A stretch of 34,308 bases of DNA from Oscillospiraceae bacterium (GCA_015065665.1 SVPX01000011.1:1-34308); one strand, 5' to 3'; shown: positions 1-7,393, counted from the first letter of the stretch. Numbers and translations: made by a program. The notes: generated from the letters alone by a model not told the origin.

Positions 1-76
1 AGGTTGATAGGTTGCGTGTGTAAGCATAGTGATATGTTCAGCTTGGCAATACTAATAGGTCGAGGGCTTGACCACA
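1..76 (+). rRNA. 23S ribosomal RNA, 3' end (partial)
   Basis: The first bases match the conserved 3' end of bacterial 23S rRNA: a GATAGGTTGCGTGTGTAAG-type stretch, then ACTAATAGGTCGAGGGCTTG and the closing strand GACC of the terminal helix. Only the last ~75 nt are in the window, so the gene begins upstream. The exact mature 3' end is estimated from the terminal helix. No 5S rRNA follows before the terminator at 181-210. Confidence 0.95.
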
Positions 77-180
77 ACGACTAAATCTCAGGATTTGTCA
101 GTCTTTGGTCTTTAAAACTTCTTTCTCTTCTCTTATCTCTTCATTCTTTATTCAGTTTTCAGGGTGCATACCCTTTAACA

Positions 181-210
181 GCTCCAAAGCAATGGCTTTG
201 GGGCTTTTTT
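181..210 (+). terminator. Rho-independent terminator of the rRNA operon
   Basis: The stem GCTCCAAAGC / GCTTTGGGGC with an AAT-type loop is followed by TTTTTT. It is about 100 nt downstream of the 23S end and upstream of the next gene, so it most likely ends the rrn transcript. The gap 77-180 is AT/CT-rich and holds only the short palindromic AGGGTGCATACCCT near 160-173, perhaps a processing or pausing element. Confidence 0.85.
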
Positions 211-246
211 GTTGTATGAAATTCGTATTAATATTATTGTTTTATA

Positions 247-275
247 TTGAACTCAGTTGATTGCTGTGATATATT
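247..275 (+). promoter_or_regulatory. Sigma-A type promoter for the GNAT gene
   Basis: TTGAAC (247-252), 17-nt spacer, TATATT (270-275). It lies 26 nt upstream of the ATG at 301 and just after the rrn terminator, so the downstream cluster can be transcribed independently of the rRNA operon. Confidence 0.6.
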
Positions 276-300
276 AAAACCATAGATAGGAGTGGTACGG

Positions 301-804
301 ATGCTTTCTTTCAGACCTTTTGAGGAAAAAGATGCGCAAACTATTATTAGTTGGATTATGGATGAATTTTCTTTCAGACAATGGTCTGCTGATACATATA
401 AGGATTATCCTGTAAAACCTGATGATATCATAAACCGTTACAAGGAGATTAAGGATAATCATAAGGATGGAGTTTATCTTCTTATGTTTACAGATGATGA
501 CAATACCATCGGCCATCTGATTGTTCGTGTTATTGATAAAGAGAAGGGACTTGTCCGCTTTGGTTATATTATTGTTGACAGTAATCTTCGTGGGCAGGGT
601 TACGGCAGTAAAATGTTGAGAAAAGCCCTTGAGTTTGCCCGTAATGAACTTTATGCCAAGCGTGTTACTCTGGGTGTGTTTGAGAATAATCAGGGAGCAG
701 CTACCTGCTATAAGGCAGTAGGCTTCCGTCAGATTGAGATGAATCAGTATACCATCAACGGTGAAGTCTGGAATTGCCCTGAGATGGAATGTGTTTTAGA
801 TTAA
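301..804 (+). CDS. GNAT family N-acetyltransferase
   Basis: A 167-aa protein of the Gcn5-related N-acetyltransferase superfamily, which transfers acetyl from acetyl-CoA to an amine. Seen: N-terminal motif LSFRPFEEKDAQTIISWI, a central beta strand LVRFGYIIVD, then the acetyl-CoA pyrophosphate loop LRGQGYGSKMLRKAL (R/Q-x-x-G-x-G/A type). The C-terminal part has VTLGVFENNQGAATCYKAVGF, the usual strand plus N-x-x-A-x-x-x-Y-x-x-x-GF signature. I chose the ATG at 301 over an in-frame GTG at 292 because that GTG overlaps the AGGAG ribosome binding site (288-292). Substrate unknown; small-molecule and protein acetylation are both possible. The lipoprotein gene starts 13 nt downstream, so the two may be co-transcribed. 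Confidence 0.85.
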   Translation: MLSFRPFEEKDAQTIISWIMDEFSFRQWSADTYKDYPVKPDDIINRYKEIKDNHKDGVYLLMFTDDDNTIGHLIVRVIDKEKGLVRFGYIIVDSNLRGQGYGSKMLRKALEFARNELYAKRVTLGVFENNQGAATCYKAVGFRQIEMNQYTINGEVWNCPEMECVLD

Positions 805-817
805 GGAAATAATTATT

Positions 818-1330
818 ATGAAAAAACTTTTGTTAGTATTTTTTACTGTTTTAATAGGCTTCGCTTTTATTTCCTGCGGTAATGACAGTTCGGTTCATAC
901 GGATTGGGATATGAATTCTGCTCAAAGACGTATTGAACAAGTAGCTGAGGCAGTTAAGAATAATGATAAAGAAAAACTAAAAGGTCTATTTTCAGTATAT
1001 ATTACAGAAGATAACGACTTTGACACTGACATTGATAGTTTTATGGAATATATTAAGGGAACGGTGGTTTCCTATGAATTAGAAGAAACTCCTGTTGCAT
1101 TTGATTATTCGGAACGTGAAGGTCAAAGAAAAAAGCTCATGTATTGGGGTACACTGTGTACCGATGAGGAGACGTATTCCCTTTTCTTTGTGGATTTTCC
1201 CACTGATACTATAGATGAGGAAAATGAGGGTTTATATACCTTGCGTATAATTAAAGAAGAAAAAGCGGATATGTTTGAGGGTACAATGGAAGACTGGGCT
1301 ACTCCGGGTATATATGTCTGGGATTTATGA
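818..1330 (+). CDS. Putative lipoprotein with DUF5104-like fold
   Basis: A 170-aa exported protein. A basic N-terminus (MKKLL), a hydrophobic core and lipobox FISC with Cys20 predict processing by signal peptidase II and membrane anchoring. The mature part is acidic and contains a short helix RRIEQVAEAVKNNDKEKLKG, then strands; this resembles small NTF2-like lipoproteins of Clostridia that are annotated as DUF5104. That family link is from memory of the pattern and is unproven. It sits 13 nt after the acetyltransferase and 19 nt before the next lipoprotein, so it probably belongs to one transcript. No enzymatic motif is visible. Confidence 0.7.
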   Translation: MKKLLLVFFTVLIGFAFISCGNDSSVHTDWDMNSAQRRIEQVAEAVKNNDKEKLKGLFSVYITEDNDFDTDIDSFMEYIKGTVVSYELEETPVAFDYSEREGQRKKLMYWGTLCTDEETYSLFFVDFPTDTIDEENEGLYTLRIIKEEKADMFEGTMEDWATPGIYVWDL

Positions 1331-1349
1331 TTTTAAGGTTGAGGTTTAA

Positions 1350-1730
1350 ATGAAAAAACTGGTTGCATTAATTCTTGTTGTTTTTATTTGTGTTTCTTTT
1401 ACTGCTTGTGGGGAAAAGAGTAAAATTATAGGCACCTGGCATACTTATGATCTGGGTGTTGGTATTGATTCTCCGGAGATTCCTCCCTATTATTCTATTG
1501 TTTTTGCACCTGACGGAACAGGCAGAGGCCCGATGGCAGGTCTTGACAGGCTTGATACGGTGGTTTTTGATTACACCATAGAAGATGATATTATAAAAGT
1601 TGTTACAGATTATGGGGATAAAATTGATATCAGATACTGGTTTGAGGGGGATAACCTCCTCCTTGAATGGAACAATTACACCCGTACACTCCATAAATAT
1701 TCAGATGATGTTATTATTGAGTGGCATTAA
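1350..1730 (+). CDS. Small lipoprotein, lipocalin-like/DUF5640-type
   Basis: A 126-aa protein with signal MKKLVALILVVFICVSFTAC; Cys20 is the lipidation site. The mature protein begins with IIGTWHTYD and continues as alternating short strands (YSIVFAPDGTG, TVVFDYTIEDDIIKVV, YWFEGDNLLLEW). A GTW start followed by a G-rich hairpin and repeated strand pairs is typical of small lipocalin-like lipoproteins in Firmicutes. It shares this plan with the next gene, so the two are probably distant paralogues from a tandem duplication. The ribosome binding site is weak (AAGGTTGAGG). Ligand and role unknown. Confidence 0.7.
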   Translation: MKKLVALILVVFICVSFTACGEKSKIIGTWHTYDLGVGIDSPEIPPYYSIVFAPDGTGRGPMAGLDRLDTVVFDYTIEDDIIKVVTDYGDKIDIRYWFEGDNLLLEWNNYTRTLHKYSDDVIIEWH

Positions 1731-1751
1731 ACAGAAACAGGAGGTTTTATT

Positions 1752-2114
1752 ATGAAAAGGTTTTTGGCAGTTGTATTGTTGAGTTTTATGTGTTTTACGC
1801 TTTTTGCTTGTAGCGATAAAAATGATATCAAGGGAACATGGGAATGTGAGGTTTCTGTATTGGGCGAGGATGTGCCTGAAAGTGAACATCTGGCATATAT
1901 TACGTTCAAAGAAGACGGAAAATGTACTTATGTTTACTATGTGGATAAGGAGGAATTCTCCAAAATTGATATGGAGTATACTGCTACAAGTTCTCAGCTT
2001 ACTCTCAAATATGAGGGAAGAGACCTTGTCTGTGAATATAAAATTGATGAAGATATAATGACTGTAACTTATAACGGCAGTACACAGACCATGAAGAGAG
2101 TCAAAGAGGGTTAA
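1752..2114 (+). CDS. Small lipoprotein, lipocalin-like (paralogue of preceding gene)
   Basis: A 120-aa protein with signal MKRFLAVVLLSFMCFTLFAC and lipid-attachment Cys20. The mature part starts DIKGTWECEV, then ITFKEDGKCTYVYYV, TATSSQLTLKY and IMTVTYNGSTQTMKRV: the GTW start, a G-rich strand hairpin and a closing hydrophobic strand match the architecture of the 126-aa neighbour. The AGGAGG site ends 8 nt before the ATG. It is the last gene before the bidirectional terminator at 2144-2178. No catalytic residues are recognised; a substrate-binding or envelope-stress role would be a guess. Confidence 0.7.
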   Translation: MKRFLAVVLLSFMCFTLFACSDKNDIKGTWECEVSVLGEDVPESEHLAYITFKEDGKCTYVYYVDKEEFSKIDMEYTATSSQLTLKYEGRDLVCEYKIDEDIMTVTYNGSTQTMKRVKEG

Positions 2115-2143
2115 CTCTTAAATCGTAAATTATATATAGAAAT

Positions 2144-2178
2144 GCACCCCGAAACTTTTTTGTATTCGGGGTGCTTTT
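2144..2178. terminator. Bidirectional intrinsic terminator
   Basis: A GCACCCCGAA / TTCGGGGTGC stem with a T-rich loop is followed by TTTT on the plus strand; the minus strand also has a T-tract after the stem. It separates the plus-strand lipoprotein cluster from the convergent hydrolase gene. Confidence 0.8.
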
Positions 2179-2193
2179 GTGTCTTGATTTGTA

Positions 2194-3093
2194 TTATCTG
2201 GAAAGCCAGTCTTTGATTATAGAGATGTCCTCTTCGTGGAAGCCGTGGATTGAGTCATCGTAGGTTATGAGTTTACAGGGGGTGTTGTTTTTGTCAAACT
2301 TCGCTTTGAGTTCTTCTGCCTGAGAATATGATACCTGCGCGTCTCCTTTGCTGTGAATCATCAGTACGGGGACTTTAATTTCATTTGCCCACATAACAGC
2401 AGAGCGTTTTTCGTATTCAAGAGGGAGCAATTGAGGAGGACCACCTATGCACTCTTCAAGTAAGGGATGCATATCTTCTCTTTCGTTGTAGGCTTTTGTA
2501 AGGTCGCTTACAGCAGAGATTGCAATAATCCTTTTAACTCTTAGGTCGCATCGTGCCAACATATAGGACATCATACCGCCGCGGGATACACCTGCTGTAC
2601 AGAAATCGGTCATATCTGTAAAGTCAAAGGTGTTTTCGCAAAAATTTACAAGGGTTATTATATCGTTGATGTCAGCACCGCCGAATTCATCTTTACCTGT
2701 GCCTGAATCGCAACCTCGGTACTGAGAAGCAATAACAACCCTGCCTGTTGCGGTGCAGATTTTAGCGGTATCAGTGTCGGTGAGTAAGCCGAGTCGGAAA
2801 TTTCCTCCTCGGTTATAGAGTATACATTCTTTCTGGTTTTCGCTGCTGCAATCAAGGGGAATAGAGATGTATGCCTTTACATCAAAGCCGTCTGAGTTAT
2901 ATGTGAATTTATAGCTTGTGCAGTATTTTGCATACTTGTTCGGCAGGTCAACCTTCTGAATATCTGAAATAGAATCTACACCCTCATAGATACTGAAGTT
3001 TACAAGAGCATTATTCTGCACCTTGGGGTTACAGCCTGCAATTGCAAAAACCGCAATACAAATGATTAATATTGCTGATAGAATTCGTTTCAT
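2194..3093 (-). CDS. Alpha/beta-hydrolase lipoprotein (S9 prolyl-oligopeptidase-like)
   Basis: A 299-aa lipid-anchored hydrolase. The signal peptide ends in lipobox IAGC (Cys21). The alpha/beta-hydrolase fold is shown by the strand and nucleophile elbow TAGVSRGGMMSY (G-x-S-x-G, Ser170), an acid at VPVLMIHSKGDAQV (Asp251) and a His at DDSIHGFHEE (His283), in the expected order and spacing. The oxyanion region YNRGGNFR (94-101) and VIASQYRGCDSGTG (120-133) resemble S9 peptidases/acylaminoacyl-peptidase-like esterases, so the substrate could be a peptide or an ester. The start is supported by AAAGGACG upstream and a good promoter. It is convergent with the lipoprotein cluster. Confidence 0.8.
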   Translation of the reverse strand: MKRILSAILIICIAVFAIAGCNPKVQNNALVNFSIYEGVDSISDIQKVDLPNKYAKYCTSYKFTYNSDGFDVKAYISIPLDCSSENQKECILYNRGGNFRLGLLTDTDTAKICTATGRVVIASQYRGCDSGTGKDEFGGADINDIITLVNFCENTFDFTDMTDFCTAGVSRGGMMSYMLARCDLRVKRIIAISAVSDLTKAYNEREDMHPLLEECIGGPPQLLPLEYEKRSAVMWANEIKVPVLMIHSKGDAQVSYSQAEELKAKFDKNNTPCKLITYDDSIHGFHEEDISIIKDWLSR

Positions 3094-3114
3094 AAAAGCA
3101 CGTCCTTTTTCTGT

Positions 3115-3143
3115 ATTATATCATAGAGATGATAAAAGTAAAG
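3115..3143 (-). promoter_or_regulatory. Promoter of the hydrolase gene
   Basis: On the minus strand: TTTACT (3143-3138), 17-nt spacer, TATAAT (3120-3115). It lies 22 nt upstream of the ATG at 3093. Confidence 0.6.
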
Positions 3144-3161
3144 GTATAAGGTCAGGCGGTA

Positions 3162-3190
3162 TTGCACAGATTTTTTTGCTGTGATATAAT
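3162..3190 (+). promoter_or_regulatory. Promoter of the Thr-rich lipoprotein gene
   Basis: TTGCAC (3162-3167), 17-nt spacer, TATAAT (3185-3190). It is divergent from the hydrolase promoter, with only 18 nt between the two -35 boxes. Confidence 0.65.
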
Positions 3191-3224
3191 GCAGACAGTT
3201 ACTTGATATTTCGGAGGCTTTTAT

Positions 3225-3788
3225 ATGAAAAAACGTATTGCTGTTTTACTTTTGGTGGTTTTATGTTTTGGTATGCTTTTTGGTTGCTCGGGTACAGGAG
3301 ATGGCTCTGAAACAACTGTAAATACAGAAACTTCAATACAGACTACCGGTGACCTTGTGACAGAAACTGCAGGTAATACTGAGAATACAACAGAAAACAC
3401 TACAGGAGTTACAACCGGTATAAATGGCTCAGAAGATTCTGCAAAGCAAACCCTTGTTGACAACCCAGAGGTAGCGGTTAAGATTATGGATTGCGCTACC
3501 GATGCAAACAACGGATTCATAATGAACACATATCTTGAAAACAAGACGGACAGCCCTGTTGTATTCAAGGTTACAGCATCTGCCTTAAACGGCAAGGATA
3601 TGCATCCTGCCTTTACACATGAGGTAAATCCCGGTGACAGTATTACTACACCTATGGTGTGGTCTGCGGACAAACTTGCTGAAAGACAGGTTACCGATGT
3701 TGAAGAAGTAAAAATTGAACTTCAGATTGTGTCCTACGGTGCAGAGATTAAAGAAATCTCAACTGATATCTATACAATTATTCCTTGA
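3225..3788 (+). CDS. Lipoprotein with Thr-rich linker and Ig-like C-terminal domain
   Basis: A 187-aa exported protein. The signal ends in lipobox LFGC (Cys21). Residues ~22-75 are a Thr/Glu/Asn-rich low-complexity linker of the kind that lifts a domain off the membrane. Residues ~83-187 form a beta-rich domain (VAVKIMDCATDANNGFIMN, TYLENKTDSPVVFKVTASAL, IELQIVSYGAEIKEIS). It resembles DUF5067/FxLYD-like Ig-type domains in which an unstructured partner is replaced by stable strands; exact family not certain. GGAGG at 3213-3217 lies 7 nt before the ATG. Monocistronic; no terminator is obvious immediately after it. Confidence 0.7.
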   Translation: MKKRIAVLLLVVLCFGMLFGCSGTGDGSETTVNTETSIQTTGDLVTETAGNTENTTENTTGVTTGINGSEDSAKQTLVDNPEVAVKIMDCATDANNGFIMNTYLENKTDSPVVFKVTASALNGKDMHPAFTHEVNPGDSITTPMVWSADKLAERQVTDVEEVKIELQIVSYGAEIKEISTDIYTIIP

Positions 3789-3834
3789 TCCTAAAACATA
3801 AAAAGGCTGAAAACCCAGTAAACAAGCCAACTCA

Positions 3835-3908
3835 ACCTGTGGTGGAGATACAAAACCTCCCCACTCAACCGCAGGTGTGTAGACTTTTGTATTGCGTGTG
3901 GCTATACT
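3835..3908 (+). promoter_or_regulatory. Promoter with upstream inverted repeat (putative XRE operator)
   Basis: TAGACT (3880-3885), 17-nt spacer, TATACT (3903-3908) precede the XRE gene. Immediately upstream is a nested inverted repeat: ACCTGTGGT (3835-3843) pairs with ACCGCAGGT (3868-3876), and inside it GGAG (3844-3847) pairs with CTCC (3857-3860). It lies outside the predicted transcript, so it is more likely an operator, or the end of the preceding transcript, than an RNA switch. Confidence 0.4.
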
Positions 3909-3930
3909 GAGGTTGAAAGGAGGGGAACCC

Positions 3931-4542
3931 GTGGACCAGATTAAAATCGGAAAATTCATTTCAAAATGCAGAAAAGAAAAAGGACTTACCCAGATGCAAC
4001 TGGCAGAGATGCTCTCTATTACAGACAGAGCAGTTTCTAAATGGGAAACAGGCAAATCGTTGCCTGATTCCGCTATAATGCTTGAGCTTTGTAGCATACT
4101 GGGAATTACAGTCAATGATTTATTGTCAGGGGAGGTTACTGAGATGAAAGATTACAAAGAAAGTTATGAAAACAATTTGCTGGAAATGGTAAAGCAGAAA
4201 GAAGAGGCAGACAAAAGACTATTAACACTTGAATGGGTTATAGGAATTCTTTCTGTGATTATTCTGCTTGTACCCTGTTTTATCGCAGCGTATATGCCAA
4301 TGGAAGATTGGCTGAGAGTGGTTATTATGTTTTCAGGGTTCATTCCTGCAATTGTAGGAATGGGCTGTGCTATGAGAATTGAGCAGGTTGCAGGCTACTA
4401 TGAGTGTGCACACTGCCATCACAAGTATGTTCCCACATATATGGCAGCATTCCTTGCACCTCATATGGGCAGAACAAGACATATGAAATGCCCTGAATGC
4501 GGAAAGAGAAGCTGGCAGAAGAAAGTTATCAGCAAAGATTAA
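3931..4542 (+). CDS. XRE regulator with two membrane segments and zinc ribbon
   Basis: A 203-aa protein. Residues 1-65 form a Cro/C1-type helix-turn-helix (IGKFISKCRKEKGLTQMQLA, then the recognition helix in ITDRAVSKWETGKSLPD). A short helical linker follows (~70-98), then two hydrophobic segments (WVIGILSVIILLVPCFIAA and WLRVVIMFSGFIPAIVGMGC). The C-terminus has two CxxC pairs (YECAHCHHKY and MKCPECGKRSW), a cytosolic zinc-ribbon-like knuckle. The start is GTG 3931: AAAGGAGGGG lies 6 nt before it, and the longer upstream reading has no ribosome binding site. This resembles Clostridial XRE proteins that sense something at the membrane. Signal unknown. Possibly self-regulated through the inverted repeat upstream. 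Confidence 0.8.
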   Translation: MDQIKIGKFISKCRKEKGLTQMQLAEMLSITDRAVSKWETGKSLPDSAIMLELCSILGITVNDLLSGEVTEMKDYKESYENNLLEMVKQKEEADKRLLTLEWVIGILSVIILLVPCFIAAYMPMEDWLRVVIMFSGFIPAIVGMGCAMRIEQVAGYYECAHCHHKYVPTYMAAFLAPHMGRTRHMKCPECGKRSWQKKVISKD

Positions 4543-4566
4543 TTTATAAACCCATAATAAAAAGAG

Positions 4567-4597
4567 CGACCGACTGTGTTATCAGTCGGTCGTTTTT
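4567..4597 (+). terminator. Intrinsic terminator
   Basis: A perfect CGACCGACT / AGTCGGTCG stem with an 8-nt loop is followed by TTTTT, just after the XRE gene. It may also serve the convergent methyltransferase gene. Confidence 0.8.
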
Positions 4598-4603
4598 GTG
4601 TTT

Positions 4604-5275
4604 TTACCAGATAAAGGGGATAAGGCGGTATTTAACTTTTTCTTTGTACTGTTTGTATCCTGCAAGGTTTTGAGAGAGAACTTCTTCTTCGTTCTTAATT
4701 CTTTTTGCAATGATAAAGGGATATGCAAGGAAGATTAAGAGTGAAATCAATGAGCCTAAAACAAGAGGCATAGAGAGGAAAAGAAGAAGAGTAATGCTGT
4801 ACATAGGATGTCTGACAATGCCGTAAAGTCCTGTATCGATGACCTTCTGGTTCTCCTGTACCTCAATGGTGCGGGAGAGATAGGTGTTTTCTCTGAGGAC
4901 TTCTGCGTAGAGTATGTATGCAATCAGAAAAGCGACTGCACCGCCAATAGTGACACCTAAAGGAAGGGTGAACCAACCGAAACGGAAATCAAGTCCTGCT
5001 ACAACAAACCCCAGAATAAACATAAGTCCGCTGAGTTTTACAACTGTGCTTTGCTCTTTTTCTTTTTCCTTTGCATTCAGTCGGGACTGAAGAAGCTGCG
5101 GATTTTTAAACATCATAACAATTCCTGCAACAAACATAGGTACAAAGAGGATGCCCATAAGAATCCAACCCTGTGTAAAGTGAAGAGTTCCTGCAGGGAG
5201 AAAAATAAGCAAACCTACAAGAAGAACTCCCAATGTGAATTTAAGTATTGCAGAAACAAAAAGTCTGATGGACAT
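4604..5275 (-). CDS. Isoprenylcysteine carboxyl methyltransferase-like membrane protein
   Basis: A 223-aa integral membrane protein of the ICMT/PEMT phospholipid methyltransferase superfamily. There are four to five hydrophobic segments (about residues 6-28, 35-57, 80-97, 103-125 and 165-190). The family motif is at 146-160, VIDTGLYGIVRHPMY, with the SAM-binding RHP at 155-157. The C-terminal EEEVLSQNLAGYKQYKEKVK ends in the typical E-x-x-L...Y-x-x-Y-x-x-K-V-x-Y pattern before the short tail RLIPFIW. Bacterial members methylate small molecules or lipids; the substrate here is unknown. AAGGAGGC lies 7 nt before the ATG, and a -10 TATAAT (minus strand, 5312-5307) lies about 30 nt upstream. Confidence 0.85.
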   Translation of the reverse strand: MSIRLFVSAILKFTLGVLLVGLLIFLPAGTLHFTQGWILMGILFVPMFVAGIVMMFKNPQLLQSRLNAKEKEKEQSTVVKLSGLMFILGFVVAGLDFRFGWFTLPLGVTIGGAVAFLIAYILYAEVLRENTYLSRTIEVQENQKVIDTGLYGIVRHPMYSITLLLFLSMPLVLGSLISLLIFLAYPFIIAKRIKNEEEVLSQNLAGYKQYKEKVKYRLIPFIW

Positions 5276-5395
5276 AAGCGTTGCCTCCTTGTGTTAATAT
5301 ACACTAATTATATCACAGATACAGGAATATAGAAACAAAGGATTTGTAAACTTTTAATGCTACTGAAATTAACATAATATGTTATAAGAAGTTGA

Positions 5396-5424
5396 TTGAA
5401 GATGTTTCTTACTGATGATATAAT
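5396..5424 (+). promoter_or_regulatory. Promoter of the XRE-AbrB/ABC transporter operon
   Basis: TTGAAG (5396-5401), 17-nt spacer, TATAAT (5419-5424), 25 nt upstream of the ATG at 5450. Three genes follow without terminators. Confidence 0.65.
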
Positions 5425-5449
5425 CTTAAGCAGAAAGGAATGAATAAAT

Positions 5450-5872
5450 ATGAAAAATATGATTGGTATGAATATACGGTTTCTCAGAGATAAGAACAAT
5501 ATGTCTCAGGAGCAACTGGCAGAGAAGCTGGGGGTTTCCAGACAGACTGTTGCAAAGTGGGAGAGCGGAGAGTCTCTGCCTGATATAGAAAGAGGTCTGC
5601 AGTTTGCAATGATGTTTTCTGTATCTCTGGATGCTCTTGCATCCTGTCCTCTTGATGAGAACTGGCAGGTGGAGGCTGACCCTGCTGAGGGTAGTTATGT
5701 TTTCGGTATCGTCAAGGTTGGAGAGCGGGGACAGGTTGTGGTGCCAAAACAGGCAAGAGAAGTTTACGATATAAAGCCCGGAGATAAACTTCTGGTTGTT
5801 GGTGATTCCCGAGGAATGGCTTTTGCAAAAATGAAGGGATTTCCCAAATTTTCTTTTGGAAGAAGAGGTTAA
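5450..5872 (+). CDS. XRE-AbrB fusion transcriptional regulator
   Basis: A 140-aa protein with two DNA-binding modules. Residues 3-62 are a Cro/C1 helix-turn-helix (MNIRFLRDKNNMSQEQLAEK, VSRQTVAKWESGESLPD). Residues ~86-125 are a SpoVT/AbrB swapped-hairpin domain (VGERGQVVVPKQAREVYDIK, then PGDKLLVVGD). It is the first gene of an operon with an ABC transporter that begins 5 nt after its stop, so it probably controls that transporter. The tail MKGFPKFSFGRRG is typical of this fused family in Clostridia. The AAAGGA site ends ~10 nt before the chosen ATG. Confidence 0.85.
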   Translation: MKNMIGMNIRFLRDKNNMSQEQLAEKLGVSRQTVAKWESGESLPDIERGLQFAMMFSVSLDALASCPLDENWQVEADPAEGSYVFGIVKVGERGQVVVPKQAREVYDIKPGDKLLVVGDSRGMAFAKMKGFPKFSFGRRG

Positions 5873-5877
5873 TATTA

Positions 5878-6609
5878 ATGTTTGCTATAAAAACAGAAAA
5901 ACTTACAAAAAGATATAAAGACAAAACTGTTGTCAAAGACCTTGACCTGAGTGTTAAGGAGGGGGAGATGTATGCTCTGCTGGGTGTGAACGGTGCAGGC
6001 AAATCCACAACTATCAAGATGCTTTCCTGCCTTATCCGTCCCACATCGGGAGATGCAACAATACACTCAAATAGTATTCTCACAGACAGCACCAAGGTCA
6101 AGCAGATAATAAGTGTTTCTCCTCAGGAGACTTCTGTTGCGCCTAACCTGACAGTAAGAGAGAATCTGGAGTTTATTGCAGGAATCTTCGGCTTTGACAA
6201 GAAAAGTGCAAAGAAAAAAACTCAGCAGATTATTGCAGAGTTTGATATGCAGGAGATTGAAAATTCCCGTGCAAAAACTCTCTCAGGTGGTTGGCAGAGA
6301 AGGCTCAGTATAGCAATGGCACTTATAAGTGAGCCTAAGGTGCTTTTCCTTGATGAGCCTACTCTGGGACTTGATGTACTGGCAAGAAGAGAACTGTGGA
6401 AGACTATCGCAAAACTCAAGGGTAAAATCACCATAATCCTCACCACACACTATCTGGAAGAGGCAGAGGCGCTCTCTGACCGTATCGGAATTATGGCGAA
6501 AGGTGTGTTGAAAGCACAGGGTACAGCAGATGAGCTTAAAGAACTTGCAAAAACGGATAACTTTGAAGATGCTTTTGTAAGAATTGCAGGAGATGAGGTG
6601 AGCGTATGA
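5878..6609 (+). CDS. ABC transporter ATP-binding protein
   Basis: A 243-aa ATPase for a drug or peptide-type ABC-2 exporter. Walker A is GVNGAGKST (36-44), Q-loop is SPQETS (81-86), the signature LSGGWQRRLSIAMAL is at 135-149, Walker B VLFLDEP is at 155-161, and the H-loop is His191. The length and the C-terminal extension (LKAQGTADELKELAK) fit the DrrA/NatA/CcmA group. Its stop overlaps the start of the permease gene (ATGA), indicating translational coupling. The XRE-AbrB regulator lies directly upstream. Substrate not predictable; such pairs often export antimicrobials or ions. Confidence 0.92.
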   Translation: MFAIKTEKLTKRYKDKTVVKDLDLSVKEGEMYALLGVNGAGKSTTIKMLSCLIRPTSGDATIHSNSILTDSTKVKQIISVSPQETSVAPNLTVRENLEFIAGIFGFDKKSAKKKTQQIIAEFDMQEIENSRAKTLSGGWQRRLSIAMALISEPKVLFLDEPTLGLDVLARRELWKTIAKLKGKITIILTTHYLEEAEALSDRIGIMAKGVLKAQGTADELKELAKTDNFEDAFVRIAGDEVSV

Positions 6610-7352
6610 GAACACTTGTATTTGCCTCCCGAAATGTAAAAGAGATTGTCCGCGATGTGTTCACTCTGATATTTGGTATATTGTTTCCTCTTGTGCTTTT
6701 AGTGTTGCTGTCAGCAATCAACAGAAGCATTCCAAAAGAAGCAGGAATGGCTCTCTTTGATATCGAGAATCTTATTCCCGGTATTTCTGTTTTCGGTCTG
6801 AGCTTTATTTCACTTTTTACAGCAACCCTTGTGTCAAAGGACAGATGCACAAGTTTTATACTGAGACTTTTTACATCTCCTCTCAAGTCAAGCCAGTACA
6901 TAGCAGGCTACACTCTGCCTTTGATTCCTATGGCAATTGTGCAGTCTGTGGTGTGCTATATAGCGGCGTTTCTGTTTGGACTTGAATGGTCATGGAATGT
7001 ACTTCTTGCAGTAGTTGTGAATATCCCTGCAGCGGTTTTTTATATTGCAACAGGTCTTCTGTTCGGCAGTATACTGAACGATAAAGCGGTAGGCGGTGTG
7101 TGCGGAGCTTTGCTGACAAATCTGTCTGCATGGCTGTCAGGTACATGGTTTGACCTGAAACTTGTAGGCGGTATGTTTGAGAAGATTGCAGATATACTCC
7201 CTTTTGTCCACGCAGTAGATGCAGGAAGATTCGCTCTTATGGGTGAATACAGCAAAGTTCTCCCCGAACTTCTGTGGGTAATTGGTTACGCAGTAGTGTT
7301 AACAATAGTCGCAATTGCGGTTTTCAGTTATAAAATGAAGCAGGATAAATAA
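6606..7352 (+). CDS. ABC-2 type transporter permease
   Basis: A 248-aa membrane protein with about six hydrophobic segments (near residues 18-38, 57-77, 100-122, 130-152, 165-180 and 222-242). It is the membrane partner of the preceding ATPase; the genes overlap by four bases. The N-terminal amphipathic start (RTLVFASRNVKEIVRD) and the motif LFTSPLKSSQYIAGY in the first cytosolic loop are typical of DrrB/YhhJ-like ABC-2 permeases. A single ATPase and single permease suggest a 2+2 homodimeric exporter. Confidence 0.88.
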   Translation: MRTLVFASRNVKEIVRDVFTLIFGILFPLVLLVLLSAINRSIPKEAGMALFDIENLIPGISVFGLSFISLFTATLVSKDRCTSFILRLFTSPLKSSQYIAGYTLPLIPMAIVQSVVCYIAAFLFGLEWSWNVLLAVVVNIPAAVFYIATGLLFGSILNDKAVGGVCGALLTNLSAWLSGTWFDLKLVGGMFEKIADILPFVHAVDAGRFALMGEYSKVLPELLWVIGYAVVLTIVAIAVFSYKMKQDK

Positions 7353-7365
7353 TTCAGAATTGGTA

Positions 7366-7393
7366 TTGAAAGAAAGGGCTTTTGTGATATAAT
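7366..7393 (+). promoter_or_regulatory. Promoter of the small membrane protein/YbjQ pair
   Basis: TTGAAA (7366-7371), 16-nt spacer, TATAAT (7388-7393). It lies in the 68-nt gap after the permease gene, so the next two genes have their own promoter. Confidence 0.6.
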
